7,252 nucleotides of DNA from Acidobacteriota bacterium (GTDB lineage: Bacteria; Acidobacteriota; UBA4820; DSQY01), in assembly GCA_022759065.1 (NCBI GenBank), contig JAEMPZ010000191.1:1-7252 (forward strand). Reading direction: 5' to 3'. The notes under the pieces are model-generated. The model was not told the DNA's origin, made no database searches, and saw only the letters and a list, made by a program, of their open reading frames with translations. Shown here piece by piece: positions 1 to 5,786 of this stretch. A program made the position numbers and the translations under genes. How positions within the stretch are numbered: position 1 is the stretch's first letter; each line of letters opens with the position of its first letter.

Positions 1-1
1 A

Positions 2-1906
2 GAGATGGTGTTGGCGCTTCGCCTTGAACATAGGCTGCCGAAACGGGCGATTCTCGCTCTCTACCTGAACCTCACGCCGTACGGCAACCAGTACGCCGGG
101 GCGCAAGCTGCGGCGCTTGGGTATTTCGGCGTGCCGGCATCGTCGCTGACGCCGGCGCAGGCTGCGTTTCTGGCGGGGCTTCCGCAAAGCCCCACGGCGC
201 TTGACCCTTACCGCCACATCGCCTCGGCGCGAAAGCGGCAGAAACTGGTGCTGTCCCTAATGAGGCGGGCGGGATTTCTTGATCAGGCTTCATACGAGAA
301 CGCGCTGAACGAACGGCTTGCTTTCAAGCGAATAGCGCGCCCATTCGAAGCGCCGCACTTCGTCGAAAAGGTTCTCGCCGAGGCAGGGGACGATCCGCCG
401 CGGGAGCTGCGCACGACGCTCGACTTAGGCCTTCAGCGCGAAGTCGAGGGCATTCTGAGCGCGCAGCGCAAGCGGCTTCTCGATCATGGCGCCCACAACG
501 TCGCGGTGGTGGTGCTCGACAACGCGAGCGGGGAGTGGCTGGCATGGGAAGGGTCTGGAGATTATTTCGATCCGGAACACGGCGGCGCCATTGACGGCGC
601 GATGGAGCCGAGGCAGCCCGGTTCCGCGCTCAAGCCCTTCACCTACGCCCTTGCCTTCGAGCGCGGCTTCAGCCCCGCTTCGGTGCTGCCCGACGTGCCG
701 AGCCATTTCCCGACCGCCGAGCAGGGCATCAGCTACAGCCCGAGAAATTATGACGGGACCTTTCGCGGGCCGCTGAGGGCGCGCTCCGCGCTCGCCGGTT
801 CGGTCAACGTTCCCGCCGTATGGCTGCTTTCTCAGGTGGGGGTGGCCAACCTGCTGGAACGGTTCAGGGCTTGCGGCTTCACGACCTTTTCGCGAAACGC
901 CGATTACTACGGATACGGCCTCACGCTCGGCGACGCGGAGGTGAGGCTTGACGAGCTTTGTGCCGCCTATTCTGCGCTCGCGCGAGGCGGGTTGTACGTG
1001 CAACCAAAAGCGCTTCTTGGCGCGGCGGCCGGGAAGGAATCCGAACCAAGGCGGGTCTTCACGAACGAATCGGCATACTACGTCACCGACATTATCTCCG
1101 ATGCCTCGGCGCGGGCCTTCGTTTTCGGCCACGGCGGCTCGCTCGACTTTCCGTTTCCGGTTGCCGCAAAGACGGGGACATCTCAGGCTTACCACGACAA
1201 CTGGACGATCGGTTATACCAGGGAAGTTACGGTCGGCGTCTGGGTTGGAAACTTCGACCATTCGGCCTTGACGGGCTCATCGGGCGTTACGGGCGCCGGG
1301 CCGATATTCCACGACGTGATGCTGGCCGCGGAAAAAAGTGCGCTCGGGCGTTTTCCAGGCCCGGCCGATCCTCCGCTGGCCAATGTCCCGGCGGGCTTTG
1401 TTCCGGTGACGCTATGCGCGCTTTCGGGACTCAAGGCCACGGGCGCCTGTCCAACAACCCTCAATGAAAGGCTCGCGCCCGAGGACGTCCCTCCTCCATG
1501 CAGTTGGCACGCTCTCGTTTCTGGGAAAGTCGTCGTGGACTGGCCGGCTCAATACCAAAACTGGGCGCTTGCAAAAGAGAATCGCGCGGTTTACGAATAC
1601 CAGCCTGGGCAGCCGGCGGCCGCGCAAAAGCAAAAGCCCGCCAGGCCGGTCTTTGCGGTTACGAACCCGCCAGATGGCGCCATCTACCTGATTGACCCGA
1701 CGCTGCGGCCCCAGTTCCAAGCCTTGCCTCTTCGCGTCGCCGCCTCCGGCGCGCCAAGGCCTGTCGTCTGGGAAGTGGACGGCGTTGAAGCCGGACGCTG
1801 CCGCTCGGATGAACCATTTCTCTGGCCGTTGAAACAGGGAGAACACCGCGCCAGCGTCCGCGACGCCTTCGGCAACGCCGCCGCCGCATCGTTCATCGTG
1901 AAGTAG
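2..1906 (+). CDS. pbpC: Penicillin-binding protein 1C, 5'-truncated by window edge
   Basis: This is a bifunctional class A penicillin-binding protein that polymerises and cross-links peptidoglycan at the outer face of the inner membrane. The reading frame is open to the window edge, and codon 2-4 (Glu) precedes the first ATG at 5. That ATG lies inside the glycosyltransferase (GT51) domain, so it is not the true start; the membrane anchor and catalytic part of GT51 are missing. Counting from the ATG at 5, residues 1-65 are the end of GT51 (ILALYLN, AALGYFG, FLAGLPQ). The transpeptidase domain carries all three active-site motifs: SALK (nucleophile Ser207), SVN (266-268) and KTGT (389-392). Residues about 545-633 resemble the BiPBP_C domain typical of PBP1C, with a PPDGAIY stretch and a VVWEVDG stretch; this separates it from PBP1A and PBP1B. 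In many genomes pbpC follows an alpha-2-macroglobulin gene, but that side is outside the window. The gene appears intact to its stop. Confidence 0.93.
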   Translation, partial: EMVLALRLEHRLPKRAILALYLNLTPYGNQYAGAQAAALGYFGVPASSLTPAQAAFLAGLPQSPTALDPYRHIASARKRQKLVLSLMRRAGFLDQASYENALNERLAFKRIARPFEAPHFVEKVLAEAGDDPPRELRTTLDLGLQREVEGILSAQRKRLLDHGAHNVAVVVLDNASGEWLAWEGSGDYFDPEHGGAIDGAMEPRQPGSALKPFTYALAFERGFSPASVLPDVPSHFPTAEQGISYSPRNYDGTFRGPLRARSALAGSVNVPAVWLLSQVGVANLLERFRACGFTTFSRNADYYGYGLTLGDAEVRLDELCAAYSALARGGLYVQPKALLGAAAGKESEPRRVFTNESAYYVTDIISDASARAFVFGHGGSLDFPFPVAAKTGTSQAYHDNWTIGYTREVTVGVWVGNFDHSALTGSSGVTGAGPIFHDVMLAAEKSALGRFPGPADPPLANVPAGFVPVTLCALSGLKATGACPTTLNERLAPEDVPPPCSWHALVSGKVVVDWPAQYQNWALAKENRAVYEYQPGQPAAAQKQKPARPVFAVTNPPDGAIYLIDPTLRPQFQALPLRVAASGAPRPVVWEVDGVEAGRCRSDEPFLWPLKQGEHRASVRDAFGNAAAASFIVK

Positions 1907-1915
1907 GGATTATTC

Positions 1916-2005
1916 ACAGGGAGGGCAGGGAGGCAATGGAGGCAGAGGGGAAAGGATTTATTGCGGAGGAGCAAGTCTTCCTCCCTTTCCTCCCATCCTC
2001 CCTGT
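1916..2005. repeat. Three-block imperfect inverted repeat downstream of pbpC
   Basis: Ten bases after the pbpC stop, a purine-rich arm pairs with a pyrimidine-rich arm in three perfect blocks. These are ACAGGGAGG (1916-1924) with CCTCCCTGT (1997-2005), GGGAGG (1928-1933) with CCTCCC (1989-1994), and GGAGG (1938-1942) with CCTCC (1980-1984). They are separated by 2-5 unpaired bases. The apex holds a small TTGC/GCAA stem (1961-1964 with 1971-1974) around a GGAGGA loop. No T-run follows, so it is not a classical intrinsic terminator. It could stabilise the pbpC mRNA 3' end, act in Rho-linked termination, or be a decayed mobile repeat. The rest of the 1907-2138 gap has no gene and no convincing promoter, although the peroxiredoxin gene presumably needs one there. 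Confidence 0.5.
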
Positions 2006-2138
2006 TAGATTACCCTCGCCGTCGGATTTCCAGGGAATAGTCCGCCTTCAGAAATGGTTCTTAAACCGAGAGGGACCTGCGGACGGCGCGGTCCAAAGGA
2101 AAGTACGAACTGTAAATGGGTTTGTTACGGAGGAAACG

Positions 2139-2720
2139 ATGGCTCTAGTTGGACAAAAGGCTCCAGAATTTTCGGCTACGGCGGTGGTGAACGGCTCTTT
2201 CAAGACGGTAAAACTTTCTGACTACAAGGGCAAGTACGTGATCCTGTTCTTTTATCCTCTTGACTACACCTTCGTATGCCCGACGGAGATAACGGCGTTC
2301 GCCGACGCCTACGGCCAGTTCCAGAAACTTGGCGCGGAAGTGATGGCGGTTTCGATTGACAGCCAGTTCGTGCACCTCGCCTGGCAGCAGACGCCAAGAA
2401 ACCAGGGCGGGCTCGGCAAGCTGCCGTTCCCGCACGTCTCGGACCTTAACAAGGACATGTCACGGGAATACGACGTCCTATCCGGCGGCGTGGCGCTACG
2501 CGGCCTCTTCATCATTGACGACGAGGGCATCATCCAGCACGCGACGATAAATAACCTGGGCATTGGGAGGAGCGTGGAGGAGACCCTCCGTTCGCTTCAG
2601 GCCGTTCAGACGGTCAAGAAGACCGGCGAGGTGTGCCCCGCCAACTGGAAGCCCGGCGATGACACGATGAAGCCGGATCCGCAAGGCTCGCAGGCATACT
2701 TCCAGAAGCACGGCAAATAG
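2139..2720 (+). CDS. Typical 2-Cys peroxiredoxin (AhpC/Prx1 subfamily)
   Basis: This cytosolic thiol peroxidase reduces hydrogen peroxide, organic peroxides and possibly peroxynitrite. It is 193 residues, the usual length. The peroxidatic cysteine is Cys47 in the TFVCPTE motif, where Thr44 and Arg121 match the conserved active-site Thr and Arg. The resolving cysteine is Cys166 in EVCPANW, expected to form a disulfide across the dimer. A GGLG motif (90-93) and a C-terminal YF (Tyr187-Phe188) are both present; in eukaryotic Prx1/2 this pair marks enzymes sensitive to over-oxidation. The start is well fixed by GGAGG at 2129-2133, five bases before the ATG. The gene stands alone: a 232-base gap lies upstream and a terminator-like hairpin downstream. 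No AhpF, thioredoxin or sulfiredoxin gene is in view, so the reductant is unknown. No OxyR- or PerR-type site was recognised. Confidence 0.96.
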   Translation: MALVGQKAPEFSATAVVNGSFKTVKLSDYKGKYVILFFYPLDYTFVCPTEITAFADAYGQFQKLGAEVMAVSIDSQFVHLAWQQTPRNQGGLGKLPFPHVSDLNKDMSREYDVLSGGVALRGLFIIDDEGIIQHATINNLGIGRSVEETLRSLQAVQTVKKTGEVCPANWKPGDDTMKPDPQGSQAYFQKHGK

Positions 2721-2743
2721 AAGTCCTGCTCTCTGCTATGGAC

Positions 2744-2769
2744 AGGGGCGGAGCCGTGGCTCCGCCTCT
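2744..2769 (+). terminator. Terminator-like hairpin after the peroxiredoxin gene
   Basis: Starting 23 bases after the peroxiredoxin stop, GGCGGAGCC (2747-2755) is followed by a perfect complementary GGCTCCGCC (2758-2766). The stem extends outward by three pairs, one of them G-T, to 12 pairs in all. In practice the innermost pairs would open to make a loop of about four bases. The following bases, ATTCTATT, are T-rich but not a clean T-run, so termination may be partial. The hairpin separates the peroxiredoxin transcript from hicBA. Confidence 0.7.
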
Positions 2770-2810
2770 ATTCTATTGTGGGCGTCATTTTGCCAACAAT
2801 AACCGGCGGC

Positions 2811-2839
2811 TTGCGCATGTTGCTGGATGGCTGTAATAT
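2811..2839 (+). promoter_or_regulatory. Candidate sigma-70-type promoter for hicBA
   Basis: TTGCGC (2811-2816) and TAATAT (2834-2839) are separated by exactly 17 bases, the optimal spacing. The boxes match the consensus at three and four of six positions, so the case rests on spacing and on location just upstream of hicB. Transcription would begin near 2846, right at the ribosome site GGAGG (2847-2851), giving an unusually short leader. Such short AT-rich matches can arise by chance. Confidence 0.35.
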
Positions 2840-2846
2840 TGCCATC
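2826..2846. promoter_or_regulatory. Inverted repeat GATGGC-N9-GCCATC, candidate hicBA operator
   Basis: Perfect 6-base arms, GATGGC (2826-2831) and GCCATC (2841-2846), flank nine bases that contain the candidate -10 box TAATAT. The repeat ends directly before the hicB ribosome site. Many toxin-antitoxin operons are repressed by their own antitoxin at such a palindrome over the promoter. A regulatory role is inferred from position and symmetry only. If transcribed from further upstream, the same bases could form a small RNA hairpin next to the ribosome site. Confidence 0.4.
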
Positions 2847-2858
2847 GGAGGTACTTGT

Positions 2859-3080
2859 ATGAAGATCCAATTTACAGCCGTCTTTCGCGCCGTGCCGGAG
2901 GGGTACATCGCTTTTGTCGAGGAACTTCCGGGCGCCAACAGCCAGGGCGCCACTTTGGATGAGGCCCGCACCAATCTAGAAGAGGCCATAGAGATGGTGC
3001 TTGATGCCAATCGCGTGTTGGCGGAGGAAGAAATCAAAGGCACCGAAGTCATTCGCGAACTTGTGGCACTCTCCGCTTGA
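2859..3080 (+). CDS. hicB: HicB-family antitoxin, short single-domain form
   Basis: This is the antitoxin of a type II HicBA pair; it would bind and neutralise the HicA ribonuclease in the cytoplasm. The 73-residue product has the HicB fold signature: a beta-rich start with an EGYIAFVEELPG stretch, then GATLDEA and a helix (NLEEAIEMVL). In-frame ATGs exist further upstream (from 2778), but the ATG at 2859 has GGAGG at 2847-2851 seven bases before it, and homology begins at MKIQF, so I use 2859. Longer HicB proteins carry a C-terminal helix-turn-helix or ribbon-helix-helix domain; this one ends at LVALSA with no room for it. Antitoxin binding therefore looks possible, while direct operator binding is doubtful. 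Its stop overlaps the hicA start, which suggests translational coupling. Confidence 0.88.
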   Translation: MKIQFTAVFRAVPEGYIAFVEELPGANSQGATLDEARTNLEEAIEMVLDANRVLAEEEIKGTEVIRELVALSA

Positions 3081-3283
3081 AAAGAATTGACCTGATTCGC
3101 CATCTTGAGAATTGCGGGTGCCTTCTTCAGCGCGAAGGAGCGAACCACAGCATTTTCGTCAATCCACAAAAACGGAAGAGTTCAAGCGTTCCGAGGCATC
3201 GGGAAATCAACGAGTTCATAGCTCGAAAGATATGCCGTGATCTTGAAATTCTTGAGCCTGGCCCAACTTCCGAACATTCATGA
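3077..3283 (+). CDS. hicA: HicA-family mRNA interferase toxin
   Basis: This is the toxin of the pair, a small dsRBD-fold protein that cleaves mRNA independently of the ribosome and arrests growth when HicB is degraded. The 68-residue product shows the family layout: an N-terminal helix (DLIRHLENCGC), the strand with catalytic His24 in GANHSIF, then VPRHREI (38-44) and a final helix. Many HicA proteins have GSHH or GSH around the histidine; here it reads GANH, with the key His kept. The start is a TTG at 3077-3079 that overlaps the hicB TGA (3078-3080) in the sequence TTGA. A rare start codon inside the antitoxin stop should keep toxin output low and tied to hicB translation. The stop is only 10 bases from the convergent nucleotidyltransferase stop. 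Confidence 0.88.
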   Translation: MKRIDLIRHLENCGCLLQREGANHSIFVNPQKRKSSSVPRHREINEFIARKICRDLEILEPGPTSEHS

Positions 3284-3293
3284 CCAAAGGAAT

Positions 3294-4241
3294 TTACATT
3301 TCCGCTGGGACTTTGAGATCCGCATAGGCGATCGTCTTTTCCAGCCGTTCGCCCTCTTCGAGAATCGTTCCAGGCAGCAGGACGGAGTTCCCCACTTGGC
3401 AGCGCTCCGGCACACGGACGCCTTCGCCGAAAATGGCAGGCCCGGTCAATGAGGCGTCCCGCGAGATCCAGGCTCGCTCGTGGCGCAGCACCGGGAAACC
3501 GTCGCGGTACTCAAGGCGGCTTTCCTTCGGCGCCGCAAGCCGAGAACGGGAAATCTCCTCTAGCGCGGCCAGAGAAGCGCCAAGAAAAGACCTTGGCGTG
3601 CCGAGGTCCAGCCAGATTCCGTCGTATCGAAGGATGCGAACCAATCCCGATGGAAGCAGGGGGCGCAGAAGGTCGCTGACGAGCTCTTTGGGGCCGGGCC
3701 CAAGAAGGCGTCCAAGCAATTCTCGCCTCGCAACGTAGACGCCGGTGAAGTGGTTCGCGCCTTTGCCGAACTCCTTCAGCACCCCACGAGAATCAGACTC
3801 CAGCGGAGTGTACGAGGCGCCCTTCGGCGTCTGCCGGACAGCGAGCACCGCCAGCGCCTCCGGGGCCTGGTCAAGCCTTGCGGCCAGGGCTTGCAGAGGC
3901 AAGTCGCAGAAGATATCGCCGTTGACGACGAAAAACGCCTCGCCCTTGAACAGGCCGCGCATCGGCCAGAAGGCTCCCGCTGTTCCAAGGATTTCAGGTT
4001 CCTGGGAGAATCGCAGCTCAAGCCCCGCGGGGTGGGCCTTTGCGCACTCGACGACCTGCTGGCCCTTGTGATGAAGATTTATGAAAACCCTTTTGACGCC
4101 GTTCGCCGCGAGTCCGTCAAGAATCCAGTGGAGAATCGGGCGGTTCAAGAAAGGGATGCAGGGCTTTGGAACGCGTTCCGAGATGGGAAGCATCCTCGTG
4201 CCGAGCCCGGCGCACAGAACAACCGCCTCACGGATTTCCAT
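3294..4241 (-). CDS. Sugar-phosphate nucleotidyltransferase (NDP-sugar pyrophosphorylase family)
   Basis: The enzyme likely joins a sugar-1-phosphate to an NTP, releasing pyrophosphate and giving an activated sugar for envelope glycans. The 315-residue protein opens with the NTP-transferase signature: AGLGTR (11-16) followed by Lys26 in VPKP. LGTAG (85-89) and Asp109 in VVNGD, a likely Mg2+ ligand, follow, and FTGVYV and WLDLGTP complete the core. Residues about 255-310 resemble a short left-handed beta-helix of hexapeptide turns (ASLTGPAIFGEGV). The family contains mannose-1-phosphate guanylyltransferases and MurU-like uridylyltransferases; I cannot fix the sugar or the nucleotide. An in-frame ATG at 4364 would add 41 residues with no family resemblance. 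The ATG at 4241 sits just before the conserved core with AAGGA eight bases upstream. It overlaps the CYTH gene by 14 bases and is last in the operon. Confidence 0.9.
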   Translation of the reverse strand: MEIREAVVLCAGLGTRMLPISERVPKPCIPFLNRPILHWILDGLAANGVKRVFINLHHKGQQVVECAKAHPAGLELRFSQEPEILGTAGAFWPMRGLFKGEAFFVVNGDIFCDLPLQALAARLDQAPEALAVLAVRQTPKGASYTPLESDSRGVLKEFGKGANHFTGVYVARRELLGRLLGPGPKELVSDLLRPLLPSGLVRILRYDGIWLDLGTPRSFLGASLAALEEISRSRLAAPKESRLEYRDGFPVLRHERAWISRDASLTGPAIFGEGVRVPERCQVGNSVLLPGTILEEGERLEKTIAYADLKVPAEM

Positions 4242-4791
4242 CTGGACGATCCTTGAAAGTAATGTCGCCGAAAGGTTGGCCAAGTTTCCGGCAGTGCTCC
4301 GCGTACAGGTCCGCGTAAGAGCGCTTGTTGAATGTCGAGCGGTCAAGCCCGAGAGCCTCGGCAAGGGTTTCTATCGCCTGCGGCGACCCTTCCAGTTCCA
4401 GGAAGTTGCCGAAGGAAAGCTCGTCCAGGCATAGCATCGCGTCGCCCGCGCGGTATTCCTCGCGGTACTTCTCGTATTTGAAAAATGGGCGCAAGCCGAT
4501 CGCTTCAAGAATCTGGCGCGCCGCCCCGGCGTCGTCACACCATGTTTCGTGCTCGGGCCTGATCTTGTAGCTTTCGTGTTGGACGACCTTTCCCTTGAAG
4601 GTGAGAAGCCCTCCCCTGGGGGTCTGCCTGATGCGCAGCAAACAGCCTACCGTCCCTAGCGCGCGGCCGGGGAAGTCGTACAGGAGGTTGCTCTCGAAAT
4701 GGCGCTCGGCGGCGAGGGAATAACCAAGGGACTTGGCCTTTTGGCGTATGGCTTCCAGGCTCTCAACGGGGACCTTCACTTCAATTTCCAC
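4228..4791 (-). CDS. CYTH-domain protein (class IV adenylyl cyclase / triphosphatase superfamily)
   Basis: CYTH proteins form a beta-tunnel that binds a triphosphate and divalent metal. Known members are class IV adenylyl cyclases, thiamine triphosphatases and inorganic triphosphatases. With the start used here (187 residues) the protein begins directly with the signature ExExK (Glu2, Glu4, Lys6). Further charged tunnel residues are LRIR (Arg53, Arg55), FKGK (Lys66, Lys68), KYEKYR (105-110), LDE (Asp123, Glu124) and LELE (131-134). The set looks complete, so it is probably active, but I cannot tell cyclase from triphosphatase; the overall pattern fits the class IV cyclase-like (CyaB) branch. 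A GTG at 4809 is possible, but the GTG at 4791 has AGGAGG six bases before it. The start overlaps the upstream YigZ-like gene by 16 bases. Confidence 0.87.
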   Translation of the reverse strand: MEIEVKVPVESLEAIRQKAKSLGYSLAAERHFESNLLYDFPGRALGTVGCLLRIRQTPRGGLLTFKGKVVQHESYKIRPEHETWCDDAGAARQILEAIGLRPFFKYEKYREEYRAGDAMLCLDELSFGNFLELEGSPQAIETLAEALGLDRSTFNKRSYADLYAEHCRKLGQPFGDITFKDRPDGNP

Positions 4792-5399
4792 CGGACTCCT
4801 CCTTTCCACGCCTCCTTGAGTTCAACGAGCCGCGCTTCGAAATCCTGTAGCGAGGCGAGGGGCACAGCGGCCTCGACGGCCCATTCCTCTCCAAATGACT
4901 CCGCGCTCAGGCGGACGCCGCGTTTCTCCGCAAGGTGGCGGAAAGCGCCCTGCGCCCCGTAGGGCATCTCGCAATAAAGGGTGGACGTCAGCACGCGGGG
5001 AACCAGAATGGACGCCGCGATGACGCCGCGCGCGGCGTCGCGGTAGGCCCTCGCCAAGCCACCCGTGCCAAGCTTCGTGCCCCCGAAGTAACGAACGACG
5101 ACCAGGGAGGCGTCGCTTGCCTCCACGTCCTGCAAGGCCCTCAGAATCGGCGGGCCCGCCGTGCCAGAGGGCTCTCCCGCGTCGCCGCACCGTTCCCTAA
5201 GCCGCTTTCCCCAGCCGCAGCGCCACGCCCAGCATGCGTGCGTCGCGTCGTGGTACCGCCTCTTGAGCCCCTCAAGGTGAAGGGCGGCTTCTTCAGGCGA
5301 AGCGCAGGGCGCCAAGCGGGCCAGAAACCTTGAACCTTGTTCCTTGAAATCGAAGGCCGCGCCGGCGGCCGGCGCCATATAAGAGAACGGGTCAGCCAT
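4776..5399 (-). CDS. yigZ: YigZ/IMPACT family protein
   Basis: This is a bacterial member of the YigZ/IMPACT (UPF0029) family. The eukaryotic IMPACT protein modulates the GCN2 kinase; the bacterial role is not settled, and RNA or ribosome binding has been suggested. The 207-residue protein shows the family marks in order: GSRFLA (22-27), DATHACWAW (51-59), GEPSGTAG (75-82), and RYFGGTKLGTGGLARAY (103-119). The C-terminal half (about 135-207) fits the second ferredoxin-like domain. Length is close to E. coli YigZ. Two starts are possible: ATG at 5399 (used here, leaving about 19 residues before the first conserved motif, as in E. coli) or ATG at 5435, which adds 12 residues and cuts the gap to the STAS gene to 9 bases. 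Neither has a clear ribosome site. A link to the envelope genes around it is not obvious. Confidence 0.87.
   Translation of the reverse strand: MADPFSYMAPAAGAAFDFKEQGSRFLARLAPCASPEEAALHLEGLKRRYHDATHACWAWRCGWGKRLRERCGDAGEPSGTAGPPILRALQDVEASDASLVVVRYFGGTKLGTGGLARAYRDAARGVIAASILVPRVLTSTLYCEMPYGAQGAFRHLAEKRGVRLSAESFGEEWAVEAAVPLASLQDFEARLVELKEAWKGGVRWKLK
4798..4803 (-). promoter_or_regulatory. Ribosome binding site that sets the CYTH start
   Basis: On the minus strand AGGAGG is followed by six bases (AGTCCG) and then GTG at 4791-4789. An in-frame GTG at 4809 lies upstream of this site and has a GGAGG only one base before it, too close for normal initiation. The site therefore favours the shorter CYTH protein. 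It lies inside the 3' end of the upstream yigZ-like gene. Confidence 0.7.
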
Positions 5400-5444
5400 G
5401 GGAGAGAGCGGGCGCGCCGCTCGCGCGCGGCCCATGCGAGTTTT

Positions 5445-5786
5445 TCAAAAACACGCCAGAGCCTCCTCCACGGTGGCGGTGATCGTAAAAAAGCTGGGCA
5501 GCCCCAAAAGGTCGAACACCTTATATATTTTGGGTGAAAGCCCGCACAGGACAATGTCCCCTCCTGAATCGCGCACCTTCTGGACATGGGCCAGTATAAC
5601 TTCAAGCCCGGAAGAACCGAGGTAGCTAAGCTCGCCGAAATCAACGACGAGCTTGTTGTGGCCCTTCTTGACGTGCTCGTCCACCGACTGCCTGAAAAGC
5701 AGGTGGTTGTAAGCGTCCAGGACCCCTTTAAGGTGAAGGATCCACGCGCCCTTTCTTGATTCAGACGTTATTTCGAGGTTTGTCAC
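5445..5786 (-). CDS. STAS-domain protein, anti-sigma factor antagonist-like
   Basis: The 113-residue product is a single STAS domain like SpoIIAA/RsbV, which release sigma factors by binding an anti-sigma kinase and are switched off by serine phosphorylation. The diagnostic segment is YLGSSGLEV, where Ser58 aligns with the phosphorylated serine of SpoIIAA; the usual preceding Asp is Gly57 here, as seen in some family members. KLVVDFGEL before it and GDIVLCGLSP after it match the family strands. The start is a GTG at 5786 with GGGAGG four bases upstream. This GTG overlaps the acyltransferase TGA as GTGA, the common 4-base coupling. A TTG at 5801 would add five residues but lies upstream of that ribosome site. 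No HPK- or RsbW-type kinase or PP2C phosphatase is in the window. An MlaB-like role in lipid transport is an alternative, but no mlaE or mlaF is visible. Confidence 0.88.
   Translation of the reverse strand: MTNLEITSESRKGAWILHLKGVLDAYNHLLFRQSVDEHVKKGHNKLVVDFGELSYLGSSGLEVILAHVQKVRDSGGDIVLCGLSPKIYKVFDLLGLPSFFTITATVEEALACF

Noticed and set aside
425..1261. 278-residue open frame antisense to pbpC
   Set aside because: It lies wholly opposite the pbpC transpeptidase domain, has no recognisable motif, and is rich in Arg, Gly and Pro as expected for a shadow frame in GC-rich DNA.
2073..2094. GGACC/GGTCC short inverted repeat upstream of the peroxiredoxin gene
   Set aside because: Five-base arms with a 12-base gap are common by chance in GC-rich DNA, and no promoter element or known regulator site is associated.
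2778..2858. 27-residue N-terminal extension of HicB from the ATG at 2778
   Set aside because: It would run through the candidate promoter, does not resemble HicB, and a strong ribosome site points to the ATG at 2859.
3750..4256. 168-residue plus-strand open frame opposite the nucleotidyltransferase
   Set aside because: The minus-strand frame carries all pyrophosphorylase motifs; the plus-strand product resembles nothing and has no ribosome site that stands out.
4242..4364. 41-residue N-terminal extension of the nucleotidyltransferase
   Set aside because: It lies deep inside the CYTH gene, is rich in Ser, Thr and Arg like a shadow frame, and precedes the normal family start at MEIREA.
5440..5452. 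Palindrome GTTTTTCAAAAAC at the STAS gene end as a terminator
   Set aside because: The one-base loop cannot form as such, the stem is pure A-T apart from one pair, and it overlaps the STAS stop inside a compact operon.
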